From the NCBI GenBank assembly GCA_037962975.1, contig CM075674.1, positions 91,652,501 to 91,716,500 of the forward strand: DNA of 64,000 nucleotides, written 5' to 3'. Source of the stretch: Clitoria ternatea. Its lineage: Eukaryota; Streptophyta; Magnoliopsida; Fabales; Fabaceae. Shown one piece after another: positions 23,595 through 35,148 of this stretch. The stretch's first letter is position 1, and each line of letters starts with the position of its first letter. The notes beneath the pieces were generated by a model. The model was not told the origin of the DNA. It ran no database searches and was given only the letters and a program-made list of their open reading frames with translations. A program made the position numbers and the translations under genes.

Positions 23595-26500
23595 TTATTG
23601 AAAAAGATCGGGGTACAACCGCCTCATGTCTGATTCCAACTCCCATGTATAAGTTACTCCATTTATATTCTGCCACTTCACTTTTACCAATGGTACTTCT
23701 TTGTTTCTCAATCGTTTAGCTTGATATTCTTCAATACAAATAGGTGCCACCTCCACAGTCAAATCTTCTTTCAGCTCAATAAAATCTTCAGGTACAATCA
23801 TGGAGTCACAAGGAATGTACGCTCTATGTTGTGACACATGAAACACATTGTGAATATTAGTTAACGATTGGGGAAGATCCAATCGGTAAGCAACATCACC
23901 AATTCTCTCCAGAATCTGATATGGTCCGATGTATCGTGGATTAAGCTTATGGCTCTTCAGTATCCGACCTACACCTTTGGTAGGTGAAACCTTCAGAAAC
24001 ACCCGATCTCCCACCTGAAACTCAAGTGGCCTATGACGATTATCATAGTAACTCTTCTGACGGTCTTGTGCAATTTTCATCTTTTCACGAATCATTATCA
24101 CCTGATCATTCATTTCCTGAATTAACTCAGGTCCCAAATGGATTGCATCTTCGTCTTTATTCCAGCATAAAGACGTACGACACCGTCTTCTGTATAAAGC
24201 TTCATAAGGAGTCATTCCAATGCTACTATGATAGCTGTTATTATAAGCAAATTCCACTAATGGTAGGTATCTCTCCCATGAACCACCTTGCTCCAGTACA
24301 CAAGCTCTAAACATGTCTTCCAAGGTATGGATTGTACGCTCAGATTGGCCATCAGTTTGGGGATGGTAAGCAGAACTCAACCTCAGTTCAGTACCCAATT
24401 CCTGTTGTAAACTTCCCCAGAATCTGGAAGTAAACCGAGAATCACGATCTAAAATAATACTCGCAGGTACACCATGTAATCTTACAATTTCTGCAATGTA
24501 TAATCTAGCCAACCGATCCAATGACCATTTCATGTTCATAGCTAAGAAGTGAGCACTCTTTGTCAGCCTATCCATAATTACCCATATTGCATTACAACCA
24601 GAACGGGTACGGGGTAACCCGGATACGAAATCCATAGTAATGCTTTCCCATTTCCACATTGGAATCTCCAGAGGTTGAAGTAGACCTGGGGGTCTCTGGT
24701 GTTCGACCTTACACTTATGACATATCACACAAGATCTTACATACTCTATGATTGCTTGTTTCATGCCTGGCCACCAGAACTCTCTCTTCAAATCATGGTA
24801 CATTTTTGTAACACCAAGATGAATGCTAAAAGAACTCTTATGTGCTTCAGCTAACACGGCCTGTCTAAAGTCACCTTTTGCAGGCACTACAACTCGGTTT
24901 CTGAACCGCCAAATTCCATCAGTACCTTTGATTAGCTCCATATCTTTTCCTCTTGTTTGGGTATCAAGTAATTCTAGTAACTCTTCATCCTCCTCCTAAG
25001 CCACAGCTAAGGATTCTAAGAATTCATTAGAGATTTTCAGCATTCCAATTATCATTTGATTCGGAGTTTGCACCACAACCCCAATATTCATATCACGAAA
25101 GTCATCTAACAATTCTTGCTCTTTGCCCATCAAGAAGGCTGCATGTAATACTTTTCTACTTAAAGTGTCAGCCACAACATTTGCCTTTCCAGGATGGTAT
25201 TTCAATTCAAAATCGTAATCCTTTAGGTATTCCACCCATCTCCTTTGTCTCATGTTTAACTCTTTCTGATTGAACAAGTATTTCAAGCTTTTGTGGTCAC
25301 TGAATACCACAAAACGAGAACCATATAAATAATGACGCCAGATTTTTAATGCAAATACCACTGCTGCAAGCTCTAAATCGTGGGTAGGGTAATTTTGCTC
25401 GTGCGGTCTTAATTGCCTTGAAGCATAGGCAATTACCCTGTCATCCTGCATCAATACACATCCTAAACCAAACTTAGATGCGTCACAATATACCATAAAT
25501 TCTTTTGTCACATCTGGTAATGCAAGCACAAGTGCAGTAGCTAAACACCGCTTCAGAGTTTGAAAACTCAATTCACACTTATCTGACCATACAAATGGGT
25601 TATCCTTTCCTGTCAATTGAGTTAAAGGAAGAGCAATATGAGAAAATCCTTCAATAAAGCGGCGATAGTAACCAGCCAATCCCAGGAAACTCCTAATCTC
25701 CGTCACTGATTTAGGTCTCTCCCAGCCCATGACTGCTTCAATCTTGGATGGATCAACAGATACTCCATCCCTGGAAATTACATGGCCCAAGAATTGCACA
25801 CTTCCTTCCCAGAAATCACATTTAGACAGCTTGGCATACAGCCTTTTCTCCCGTAGTATCTGTAAAACAATTCAAAGATATTGTGCATGTTCCTCAATGG
25901 ACTTTGAATACACCAATATATCATCGATAAACACTACCACAAATTGATCCAAGTAGGGTTGGAAGATCCGATTCATGTAATCCATGAAGATAGCAGGAGC
26001 ATTTGTCATTCCAAAGGGCATTAACACATACTCAAAGTGTCCATATCGAGTCCGGAATGCCGTCTTGGGAATATCTTCCGATTTCACTCTTATTTGATGA
26101 TATCTGGACCTCAAGTCAATCTTGGAAAATACCTCAGCGCCTCTCAATTGATCTAACAGATCATCGATTCGTGGTAAAGAGTATTTGTTTTTAATTGTCA
26201 ACTTATTCAGCTACCGATAATCGATACACATTCGCATACTGCCATCCTTCTTTTTCACCAACAATACCGGAGCGCCCCAAGGTGAAGCACTCGGTCGGAT
26301 AAACCCTTTCTCTAACATCTCATTCACTTGCTTCTTCACTTCAGTCAATTCCACCGAAGACATTCTATAAGGTGCACGGGACACCGGCTCGGCCCCGGGA
26401 ATCAAGTCAATGGCAAAGTCAATCTCCCAATTGGGAGGTAATCCCGGAATTTCTCCTGGAAATACATCAGGAAAATCACACACTACGGGAATATCATTAG

Positions 26501-27998
26501 GATTAAGATTATACCGTCCTTCTGAAATAAATAGAATAGCATAAGTTTTGGAGACATTACTTACCACATTCTTAGTGTCCAATTCCTGAGAGAATACTAT
26601 AGTCTTGCGGTAACAATCCACCATAACATGGTTTGCAGACAACCAGTCAAGACCCAGGATAACATCTAAATCTTTCAACGGCATACATATTAAATTTACC
26701 CAAAAGGAACGGCCTTCAATTTGTATTGGTAATCCTCCACACATGGTGGTGGCACGGAATGTAGAACCAGTAGGGGTGGATACATTAAGGGCATTCTCTA
26801 TTAACACCACTGGTAACCCAAACCTCCTCACACAACTTTCAGAAATAAAAGAATGTGTTGCACCCAAATCATAAATTACATTTACCAGACAGTCATGAAT
26901 AATGCACTTACCCTGCACTAAATTATCAGTTCTTGCAACCTCTGAAGCATCAAAAGCGAACACTCGTCCAGTCATAACATTTTGAGCACCGCTAGATTGG
27001 GCATCAGTTCTCCTCGGGCGTTGGCCTCCACGACCACTACTATTTCTACCTCCTCTTTGAAAATTAGCACCACGGGCCACAGAAGTATTAACTCGACTGC
27101 TATATTCATCTTGTTGCTGCCTCTGTGGGTAATCTGGCCTAAGATGCCCCGGTTGTCCACATTGGAAACAAACAATTTGGCTGGCCGGACAATGTTTTGC
27201 AATATGGCCCTCCCGGCCACAATTATAGTAGGCACGACTACTAGCATGACCTCCAGAACGGCCTGCAGAACTACGGCCCAAAGAAGAAGATGTAGTAGAA
27301 GACTTGCCTCCACGGAAAAACTGACCCATCTTTTTAAAACTAAATCCTTTAGCCTTCAAGGGTCTTTTGTCCCTTGATTGGGACGCTCTCTGTAACTGCA
27401 CTTCCTCAGCAAATCTGGCCTTATTTACCAGAGTAGGATAGTCACAGATCTCCATAGGAACAATGACACTTCAGAGTTCAATTCTTAGCCCGGATTCATA
27501 CTTTGCACACTTACTGCCTTCGGTTCCTTCAAGAGAGAAAGGATGATAGAAATCACATAGTTCATCAAAGTGTGATGTGTATTCTGCCACTGACATTTTG
27601 CCTTGCTCAAGTTTTAGGAATTCCATCTCCTTGCGGATTTTATAATTATCTGGAAAGTATTTAGCAAGAAATCTCCGCTTGAAATTCATCCACATTAATG
27701 GTTCACTCGCAACATTCATCTGAATTCTAGTCCTTGACCACCATACACGAGCCTCATCCTTCAATTGATAAGTAACAAATTAGACTTTCTGTTCTTCAGA
27801 GCATTCAAAGTATTCAAATGTTTGCTCAATTTCTCGTATCCATACATGAGCCCCATCATAATCATGGCCTCCTCTATAAACAGGTGGATTCCTTTTCAGA
27901 AATTTATCAAGAGTGGGACCAGATTCAGTCCTACTCATCAGTTGAGAAAATTTTGAGAAGAAATCATCTCCACCTCCAGAACTAGCTCCTTCAGCCAT
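23595..27998 (-). pseudogene. gag-pol: gag-pol polyprotein of the nested Tekay-type chromovirus, five in-frame stops
   Basis: One continuous frame of 1468 codons starts MAEGASSGGGDD. In order: gag; two zinc knuckles at codons 260-270 (intact CCHC) and 277-290 (last Cys is Tyr); protease DLGATHSF at 377; reverse transcriptase FIDD at 690-693; RNase H with YCDAS at about 840-950; integrase zinc finger (CVIC at about 1090-1093) and catalytic D1123, D1184, E1220; and a C-terminal chromodomain (about 1417-1467, VKVKWQN..TYTWE). In-frame stops lie at 27780-27782 (TAA), 27471-27473 (TGA), 26211-26213 (TAG), 25872-25874 (TGA) and 24996-24998 (TAG). There are no frameshifts. All five stops can each be explained by a single transition. 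Chromodomains steer integration to particular chromatin; the clade assignment rests on this domain. Confidence 0.92.
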
Positions 27999-28240
27999 GA
28001 AGTAGTTCTACAATAACCAAACACATCACCATTAATAACCAATGATCTATCAGGGATAGGGTATTTACCTCATACATATATATATATAACATAATGCCAC
28101 CAGAGTGCCAAGGGAAATGATGCCAAGTGGACCTGTTACAACTCAATTATCACACAAACAATTTCCATACAATGCAAAAATAGTCCGACATGGGACTCAA
28201 ACAGTTTTCTAACACTGCCCATTCACCCGGCTCTAGAAAG

Positions 28241-28256
28241 AACCGCTCTGATACCA
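28241..28256 (-). other. Primer-binding site of the nested chromovirus (initiator tRNA-Met)
   Basis: On the minus strand TGGTATCAGAGCGGTT follows the 5' LTR end after GG. It begins TGGTATCAGAGC, the usual sequence complementary to the 3' end of plant initiator tRNA-Met. Confidence 0.9.
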
Positions 28257-28258
28257 CC

Positions 28259-31200
28259 TGTGACATCCTAGGTCCTTTTACATTTATTTTTATTTGTTCA
28301 AGTAAATTTTTTAATAAATTTTTCGCGATCAATAATAATTAATTAAACTCTGATTCAAAATAATATTTATGTTTCACTAATCAGGTTTAAAATAATAAAC
28401 AACCTTAACTAAATCAATTAATTAAAATGAGAAAAGAAATTTGTTTAAATGGGATCAAAGGAAGAAAAATGGAATCAGGGGCATCTCGCTTGAGCGAGGC
28501 CCCAATTCGCTTAAGCGAGATCATGAATCTTCGCTTGAGCAAAGTGCCCACTTGCTTGAGCGAGGTTTATATTCTATGCTTGGGCGAGCTACGCTCACGC
28601 TTAAGCGAAAACATCTATACACATCAGGCCTTAGTTCGCTTGAGCGAGATTGCCTCGCTTGAGCGAATTAACTCCAGTAACCTTACTAACACGACTCGCT
28701 TTAACGAATTATTCTCGCTTGGGCGAGGTTTCTCCAGTAGCTAGTTCCATCTTTATTCGCTTGAGTGAGTATATCTCGCTTGAGCGAATACACTCCAGAA
28801 TCTAATCCTATGGCCTCGCTTGAGCGGGACTCGATCCGCTCGAGCTAAAAACATCCAGTAGCTCCCCCTGATACCTTAAACACCTCTCGCTTGAGCGGGA
28901 GCTCCTCTCGCTTGAGCGAGATCAACATATTGGCCATTCCCTTTGTCCATCGCTCAAGCGAAGTTAGAACCGCTTGAGCGCAAAACCTCCAGAAACCACA
29001 TTCTCCTAATACTTACCTATCTCGCTTGAGCTAAATCATACCCGCTCGAGCGAGATTTGACCAGAAAACATATCACTGATACAAAGCCCTCTCGCTTGAG
29101 CGAGAATTCATCTCGCTTGAGCGAGTTATGCAGTACATGCGAAAAACTTAGGATTTTCATACCAACCCATAAATTTAAACACTTGCATGCATTCTTTTAG
29201 CCTAGTTCATCCATTTCCATACAATCAAATATTCACATGAGATTGATTTTGACTAAACATGCCCCTCAATCATGTTTCTAATTCACCAACTACATCATTG
29301 ATAAATTCATCATTCATTTGGCACATCATCTAATTTCTAACAGCGCATATTTATGATTTTCATCTTTCACTCTTCGCATATACAAACAAGACCTGACCAT
29401 AATAATGCTATTGACTCTATGCCATTATACATCCAATTCAAGGAAATTAGCATAACCATTAACACTTCATTATTTCATCATCATGAATTTATATCCTTAT
29501 TAAATAACATTCAAATCTTACTCATTATCCCTCATATTCATGGCCATGGTGATATTACCCCAAATTAACTCAACACACACAAACAACATCTAGATTTAAC
29601 ATACATAGGTCACACACACATTACACACATAGTTCATTTCATAATTCCCTTAGCTTCTTGGCATCAATTCTCCTCTTGACGCATCTCTGGGGCTTCCACC
29701 TCTTCCCTGTCACTGGTTACTAAATTAGAGAAACAACAGCAAGGGTGAGTGTTTGGTATCATAATTAATATAGAATGACAATTTAATAACAAGTTACATA
29801 TTTGCTAATTCTGGTTTATGCCATTATTCTTACCTCTTGTCCTCATCTTCTACTTATCAATCATGGATTCAATTCCAATTCTTTTTCCCCAACTTACCAA
29901 TCACAATCAACAATTACCATAAAACACATTCATATCATTACACAATGTTAACAATACATCGAATAACACAACTGACTCTCGTATTAATTCGACGCCTAGT
30001 ATCCGGATACTAAAAGGATCAGCCTTCAGCTAGGGGTCCTACTTGACACCCCGTGAACCCTGCTTGGTCCACTGAGTCCTACTTGACTCTCCATCTCAAC
30101 CACTGGGTCCTACTTGACCACTAGATAGCTCAACTGGGCATAAACACCACGGGAGCCAGAAACGAGGGGCTGCATATACCGTCGGCCGTCCTACACCACA
30201 TAACCACACATGTATATTCATATTTCACATATCATAGTGCAAGTGGCCAGCAACAAAACGCATACTCATCAATTGGGTGACCTACTTGTCAAGCCCGTCA
30301 TCACAATGCCACTATACTCATCAACTCATCACCATTCAATTCACATTGTGCTCATAATCATCACAAATCATACACAATTTACATTCATACACATACAATT
30401 ATCATTTCTTGTAAATTCTTGTTAGTTCCGTATTTAATTCACTTACTCAATTCAATTACATATACCTATCCTAATTAATTATAACCCGAACACCCCCCTT
30501 ACCTTGATTCCGAGCTCCGACGACTCGTTCTTGATGAGATTAGCGTTCTCTCGATGCTATGTCCAACGTTCCACGTCCGAAATCAACATCCACTTCACCG
30601 CTCGATCCTCCGACGACTGTTTTGTTACCTACGGAGGTCGAAACGCAAAGCCCGTCAATGTTAAACCACTCTCATTACTCTAAAAGCCATTTTCAAGCTT
30701 CTACGCACTAGAGGAATAGGAAACGAAAGCTCACTCCTCCATGCATGACCATTTGGTTTAACGGAGAAAATGAAAGAGATGCAAAAACTTAATTTAAAGG
30801 ACTCATTGGACTCACCTCGAAGCTACGGTCTCAAAAACGTAGTTATCTCGAAGTTTCGGCGCGAAATGATCTTTCTCTTGGAGCATGCAGCTACGGCAAT
30901 GGTGAGGAGAAAGAGGAAGATGTGCACGCTCGTGAAAGTGAGGAAGAAGGAGAAGTGAAATTAGGATTTTAATACCCAAGGGCACTTTGGTCATTTCCTA
31001 TTTCAATTACATTTTCTTTTAAAAGTTTTAATTAAAACTTTTTACTTTTACCTTTCACCCCTCACCTTTTACCCCATTGTAACTTCAAATTTTTACCTTC
31101 TTTTAATTATTCATCATTTAACCTTTTATAATTAATCAATTAAATAAATTTATTTATTTCCACAACATTTAATTATTTGTAATTACATCTTTAATAATAA

Positions 31201-31289
31201 TAATTCCCCAAGTCTTAATAAATCCAGTTGGGCAATTATTAATTTTTTTTCGCCAATTAAACTTTTCTAAAAATATTAGGGATGTTACA
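28259..31289 (-). repeat. 5' LTR of the nested chromovirus
   Basis: 3031 bp, nearly identical to 20520-23549 in the same orientation, offset by 7739 bases with one net indel. For the minus-strand element this is the promoter LTR. Confidence 0.93.
28484..29127. repeat. Array of CTCGCT-TG-AGCGAG inverted repeats (5' LTR copy)
   Basis: Same array as at 20745-21388, with a handful of single-base differences, for example one copy reading CGCTTGAGCA here and one TTAAGC variant. Confidence 0.95.
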
Positions 31290-31294
31290 TATAA
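31290..31294. repeat. Target-site duplication TATAA, right copy
   Basis: Matches 20515-20519. After it the interrupted gag frame resumes. Confidence 0.9.
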
Positions 31295-32339
31295 TGGGGA
31301 GACTGATCCCACTAAACATCTCGACGCTTACACGTATGAGGTCGTGTACCTAGGAGCCGATGAAGATGTGATGTGCAGGATGTTTCCACGAACCCTGTCG
31401 GAGGAGGCTCTTAGCTGGTTCAAAAGTTTACCCTCGGGGTCAATAGACTCTTGGGAAGAAATGGCGACTTCATTTGAGAGCCATTTCATTATCTCTAGAG
31501 ACGTTCCAAGGACTTCCCATACCTTGGCTCAGATAAGGCAGGGAGAAAGTGAAACTCTCAAGGAGTTTTTAAAGAGATTTTACAAGGAGGCTGCTTTGGT
31601 GCCTAACCTCACGGAGGCTATTCAGCTTCACATCATTGTTGAAGCCCTACAACCTGGATCCGTCTTTGCTTTGTCTTTGGCAAAGAGTCCTCCGACGACG
31701 TTGGAGGAGTTTCGAAGAAAAGTTTCAAAGTACGTAGGTATTGAAATGCACTTGGAAGCAACAGCAGCGAGAGGGAAATCCCCAACGCCACATCAATCAC
31801 AACGGAGAGATAAGGGCAGACCTCAATCGGAACACATGGAGAGGCCGTTCGGTGGTAACACTTTCGATAGCCCTACTCAGCAGTACCAGGAAAACTGAGT
31901 AAGTGCGTTTAGCAGTTATACTCCGCTAAACTCTAAGTGTTCACAAATTCTGAGGGAGATCGGATAGCCAACACTTAGTACATACGGGGTCAGAAAACCG
32001 CCCCAGGTTCGCAAACATGGTGACCCTCGGAAATACTGCGAATTCCATGAGCAAAAGGGCCACTCGGCAAACGAATGTCAAGCCTTGAAAAATACTATTG
32101 AGACCCTGATCTGAGAGGGTAAACTCAAACAGTACCTTTTCAAAGAAGGGACTTTTGATGAACCAGACCGGATTGAGAAAAGGGGAAGGTATCATGAGTA
32201 CGGTGATGACGATAGTTCCACTCTGATCAGAAGGTTTACTGCTTATGAAAAGCAAAAGGGAGTTCTGGTTGGTGAGCCTGCACAGCGAAATGTTATGTCC
32301 CAACAACAACATCAGGGTCGTCAAGAGGTCATTGATTAG
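31295..32339 (+). pseudogene. gag: gag of the Tat-type element, C-terminal part with stop codons
   Basis: Continues the frame broken at 20519 (GETDPTKHLDAYTYE). It closely matches residues 22 to about 368 of the minus-strand Tat polyprotein: the MFPRTLSEEALSWFK block, LAQIRQGESETLKEFLKRFY, and a CHHC knuckle (YCEFHEQKGHSANEC, near 32035-32080). In-frame stops are TGA at 31896, TAG at 31965, TGA at 32112 and TAG at 32337. The stops at 31965 and 32112 fall where the relative has Trp and Arg, consistent with transitions. Homology ends at 32337, where the protease should begin; the pol part is absent. Confidence 0.85.
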
Positions 32340-32584
32340 GGATCAGACCATCAAAGCTAAGAACACCCTCTACTGCTGTAGCTAGTCGGTAAAACGGTGT
32401 GTATTCTTTCCTTACTTGGGTTTTTCCAATCAAGTTTTACCAAAAAAGGTTTAACGAGGCATAACCCCGACTCGGCTCTCTTTTTCTCTCTTTTGTATTG
32501 TAATTCATAATTAATGAAATATTCTCTCTGTTCACCTATTGCCTTTATGATTTTATTCAATGCACAACTGTGTTGTGACAAGAT

Positions 32585-32637
32585 ACTTTCAGGACGGATG
32601 ATCCTAACAACGTCGTTAGTGATGAACCTCTTCGAAG
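32585..32637 (-). repeat. Hairpin repeat, divergent copy in the gag-only element
   Basis: The + strand has GGACGGATGATC, then the stem CTAAC..GTTAG (32604-32608 and 32615-32619), then GTGATGAACCTC. This is the reverse complement of the repeat type seen at 53590-53912 and 58487-58629, so relative to gag-pol sense it has the same orientation as in the large Tat element. The outer stem is poorly kept. Confidence 0.55.
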
Positions 32638-32639
32638 GT

Positions 32640-33330
32640 ACAACTGGGTGAACCATATTTCGAAGGCTTGGATTGTAGGATTAAACTGAATTCTGAGTAC
32701 GGTTAGTAGGATTAAACCAAACACCGGTGAAGACTTGGGTTGTAGGATTTAACCGAACCTCAGGAAATGGGTTGAAGGATTGAACCGAACCCCATTCGAA
32801 GGCTCGGATTGTAGGATTAAACCAAATTTCGAGTACGGTTAGTAGGATTAAACCGAACACCAGTGAAGACTTGGGTTGTAGGATTAAACCAAACCTCAGG
32901 AAATGGGTTGTAGGATTGCACCGAACCCCATTCGAAGACCGGTGAATGGGTAAAATCCAACACCGAGTATGAAGAACGGTGAATGGGTAAAATCCAACAC
33001 CGATTGAGAAGGCCGGTGAATAGGTAAAATCCAACACCGAGTATGAAGACCGGTGAATGGGTAAAATCCAACACCGAGTATGAAGAACGGTGAATGGGTA
33101 AAATCCAACGTCGATTGTGAAGGCCGGTGAATGGGTAAAATCCAACACCGATTGAAGATACGGCTAGTAGGATCAAACCGAACGCCATTGAAGACCTGGG
33201 TTATAGGATTAAACCAAACCTCAGGAAATGGGTTGTAGGATTGTACTGAATCCCATTCGAAGACTCGGATTATAGGATTAAACCGAACTCCGAGTACGAC
33301 CTATAGGCTTGGCCGAACATTGTAGAAGAA
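32640..33330 (+). repeat. Complex tandem repeat with ACCGAA/GTAGGATTAAACC units
   Basis: Three units of about 135-140 bp alternate the phrases TAGGATTAAACCGAAC, GAAGACTTGGGTTGTAGG and CCTCAGGAAATGGGTTG. Between units two and three lies a sub-array of about six to seven copies of a 35-40-bp unit with GGTGAATGGGTAAAATCC (32935-33150). The open frames here (32681-33188, minus strand) are produced by the repeats. The same units, inverted, occur at 58080-58480. Confidence 0.9.
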
Positions 33331-34299
33331 TCAATCATCATACTCGTTATTGAATTTGCCCAGAAGTACTTCCCCTGGGAATTCCTCACTCGAAAATACT
33401 TTACCTTGGAATTCCTTACTCAGAAACACTTCAAATTCGATGCTAGACTCTTAAATTCTTTAGTCGGCAATATTTCACTGAAGTCCGACTCGTGAAGAAT
33501 CAATCGGCATCCTCATTATTGATTTCGCTCAGAAATACTTTCCCTTAGAATTCATTACTTGGAAACACTCTAAATTCAGTGTCAGGCTCGTGAATTCTTT
33601 AGTCGGCAATATCTCACTTCGAAGTTTCAATCAGGAATTATTTACTCGGGAATGTCTCTACCCGAAACATACTCATTCGAAGTCGAAACCTTTCTCTGAC
33701 CAGAAGTGTTTTCACCTGGAAAATGCTTCACTCGGCGTCATACCACACGGGAATCGGAGATATCTCTCGGCGCCACCCCACTCGGATTGTAGGACTAAAT
33801 CGAACTCCGAGTATGGTTAGTATGATTGAACCGAACGCCATTGAAGGCTCGGACTGTATGATTATTAATCATCCTTATGATGGAAGACCCGATCGTCACT
33901 TGGAAATCTTCCTCCTAGGGATCACTCAGAAATCCTATTCACAGAAGGATCAATCAGAGATCTTCCACCCGGATGTAGCACTCAGAATTTTTCAAGACAA
34001 AGCACGAGTCCTCGATTTAAAAAATAAAAGACTCAGATAACGCGCACATACTTTTACCGAACAGCACGAAGAGGTTACAGGAAATAGAACTTCCCAGGTA
34101 ACAAGGCCAGAATTTGCCTCACTCGGAATCATTCACTCAGAACCATTCACTCAATAAACGCTTGGGGACAATATTCGATGGTTAACGAGTATTGCGAAGG
34201 TAAAAAACATAACATGTGTTCTTGCAGGGTACGCCGGCATACAGACCTCTCGTGAACTGCATAGTTTATATGAGCAACTTACAGTCCCTCACACAAGCT
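33331..34299 (+). other. Non-coding 3' region of the gag-only Tat-type element
   Basis: No gene is seen. The region is full of short degenerate phrases such as CACTCGGAA, ACTCGGAAT and TTTAGTCGGCAATAT, repeated at irregular spacing. The frames at 33590-34040 contain these phrases and show no domain. Confidence 0.6.
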
Positions 34300-34309
34300 A
34301 GGGGACAAA
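34300..34309 (+). other. Polypurine tract of the gag-only Tat-type element
   Basis: AGGGGACAAA directly precedes the 3' LTR. The preceding bases ACACAAGCT are shared with the large Tat element (reverse strand, 49804-49822). Confidence 0.85.
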
Positions 34310-35143
34310 TGATCCGGTCTGGATACCGGCCCCAAGGTTATTTGGTTTGGATACCGGCCCTAAGACTAAGAGATCATTATCTTAGTCGGCCTAGAAGTTC
34401 AATCGGTATCACGGGACAATGATCCAGTCGGTAAAAATATTAGCCGTCCTAGAGATCAACCGGTATCACAGAATACCGACCCGGTCTGCAACTATACGAT
34501 GCAAGTCTCTCCTACACCGGTCGGTATCCGCTCTCATTCATCCGACACCTCTATCCGATTGCCACAGTGTCATAACGAGAAAGATACTCTGCACAGCGGA
34601 ATACATCTCTTTCATTCACCGAAAGGAGTAGGTACAATTGTAAGCGTAATTTACGAAAATGGTGACTATCCTCCATCCCTGTGTCAGCCACGAACACTGC
34701 TAATTGTCCTACCCCCTGGTATACTCTGAATACTGGGCCATTCTGATTGACATTTTACACACGGCATCAGAACCTATGGGCCCACTTGCACCCAATGATT
34801 CATCTTCCATGCTCAACTATAAATAACATGTTCTAATACACATGCAAGGTTACGTTGTCCTTACTCTCATTCTCACTATTATACTGCTTGAGTATTAACT
34901 GAGTTCATTTACACTCTTCTAACTTGAGCGTCGGAGAATCTTCGCAGGTGACACCACCTGTCGCCCACATCAACGCGTGAGGTCGGTGTGAAGGATCTCC
35001 AGGACAACGAGACCGGTTTCTCTTATCGAGAGGTCAGATTATAGAGACCGGATACACACAGAACCAGTCTCCAACCTCATTCAATCCTTAACTCTTGTGG
35101 CTGGACCGACGGCGGATCCTAGATCCCGGTCGGGACCAGATCA
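34310..35143 (+). repeat. 3' LTR of the gag-only Tat-type element
   Basis: 834 bp, pairs with 19154-19986. Starts TGATCCGG and ends AGATCA, followed by the duplication TTAGG at 35144-35148. Confidence 0.92.
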
Positions 35144-35148
35144 TTAGG

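Larger units (their letters stand above)
20520..31289 (-). mobile_element. Full-length Tekay/Del-type chromovirus (Ty3/gypsy), nested in gag
   Basis: A 10.77-kb element with 3.03-kb LTRs (20520-23549 and 28259-31289), 5-bp duplication TATAA, a primer-binding site and polypurine tract in minus-strand order, and one gag-pol reading frame carrying five stop codons. The C-terminal chromodomain and the initiator-Met primer site fit the Tekay/Del clade. Over the first 180 or so bases of the LTRs I count four differences, all C/T, so the insertion is fairly recent and younger than the surrounding element. It has all structural parts but cannot make its own full polyprotein as written. Confidence 0.93.
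19154..35143 (+). mobile_element. Gag-only (TR-GAG-like) Tat-type LTR retrotransposon, split by a nested chromovirus
   Basis: Two LTRs of 833 and 834 bp, both starting TGATCCGG and ending AGATCA, are flanked by the duplication TTAGG. After subtracting the nested element (20520-31289 plus one 5-bp duplication), the element is about 5.2 kb. It has a primer-binding site, a gag frame, then tandem repeats and a polypurine tract. Protease, reverse transcriptase and integrase are missing, so it must use proteins made by another element. LTR, gag, 3' repeats and polypurine tract all resemble the large element at 49074-64000, a plausible source of those proteins. Gag-only elements with terminal repeats are a known non-autonomous class; that this one moved as such is supported by its own duplication. 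Confidence 0.88.

Noticed and set aside
32681..33188. Long minus-strand frames with FYPFTGLHTRCWILPIHR-like repeats
   Set aside because: Produced by the tandem repeat of the gag-only element; open in more than one frame.
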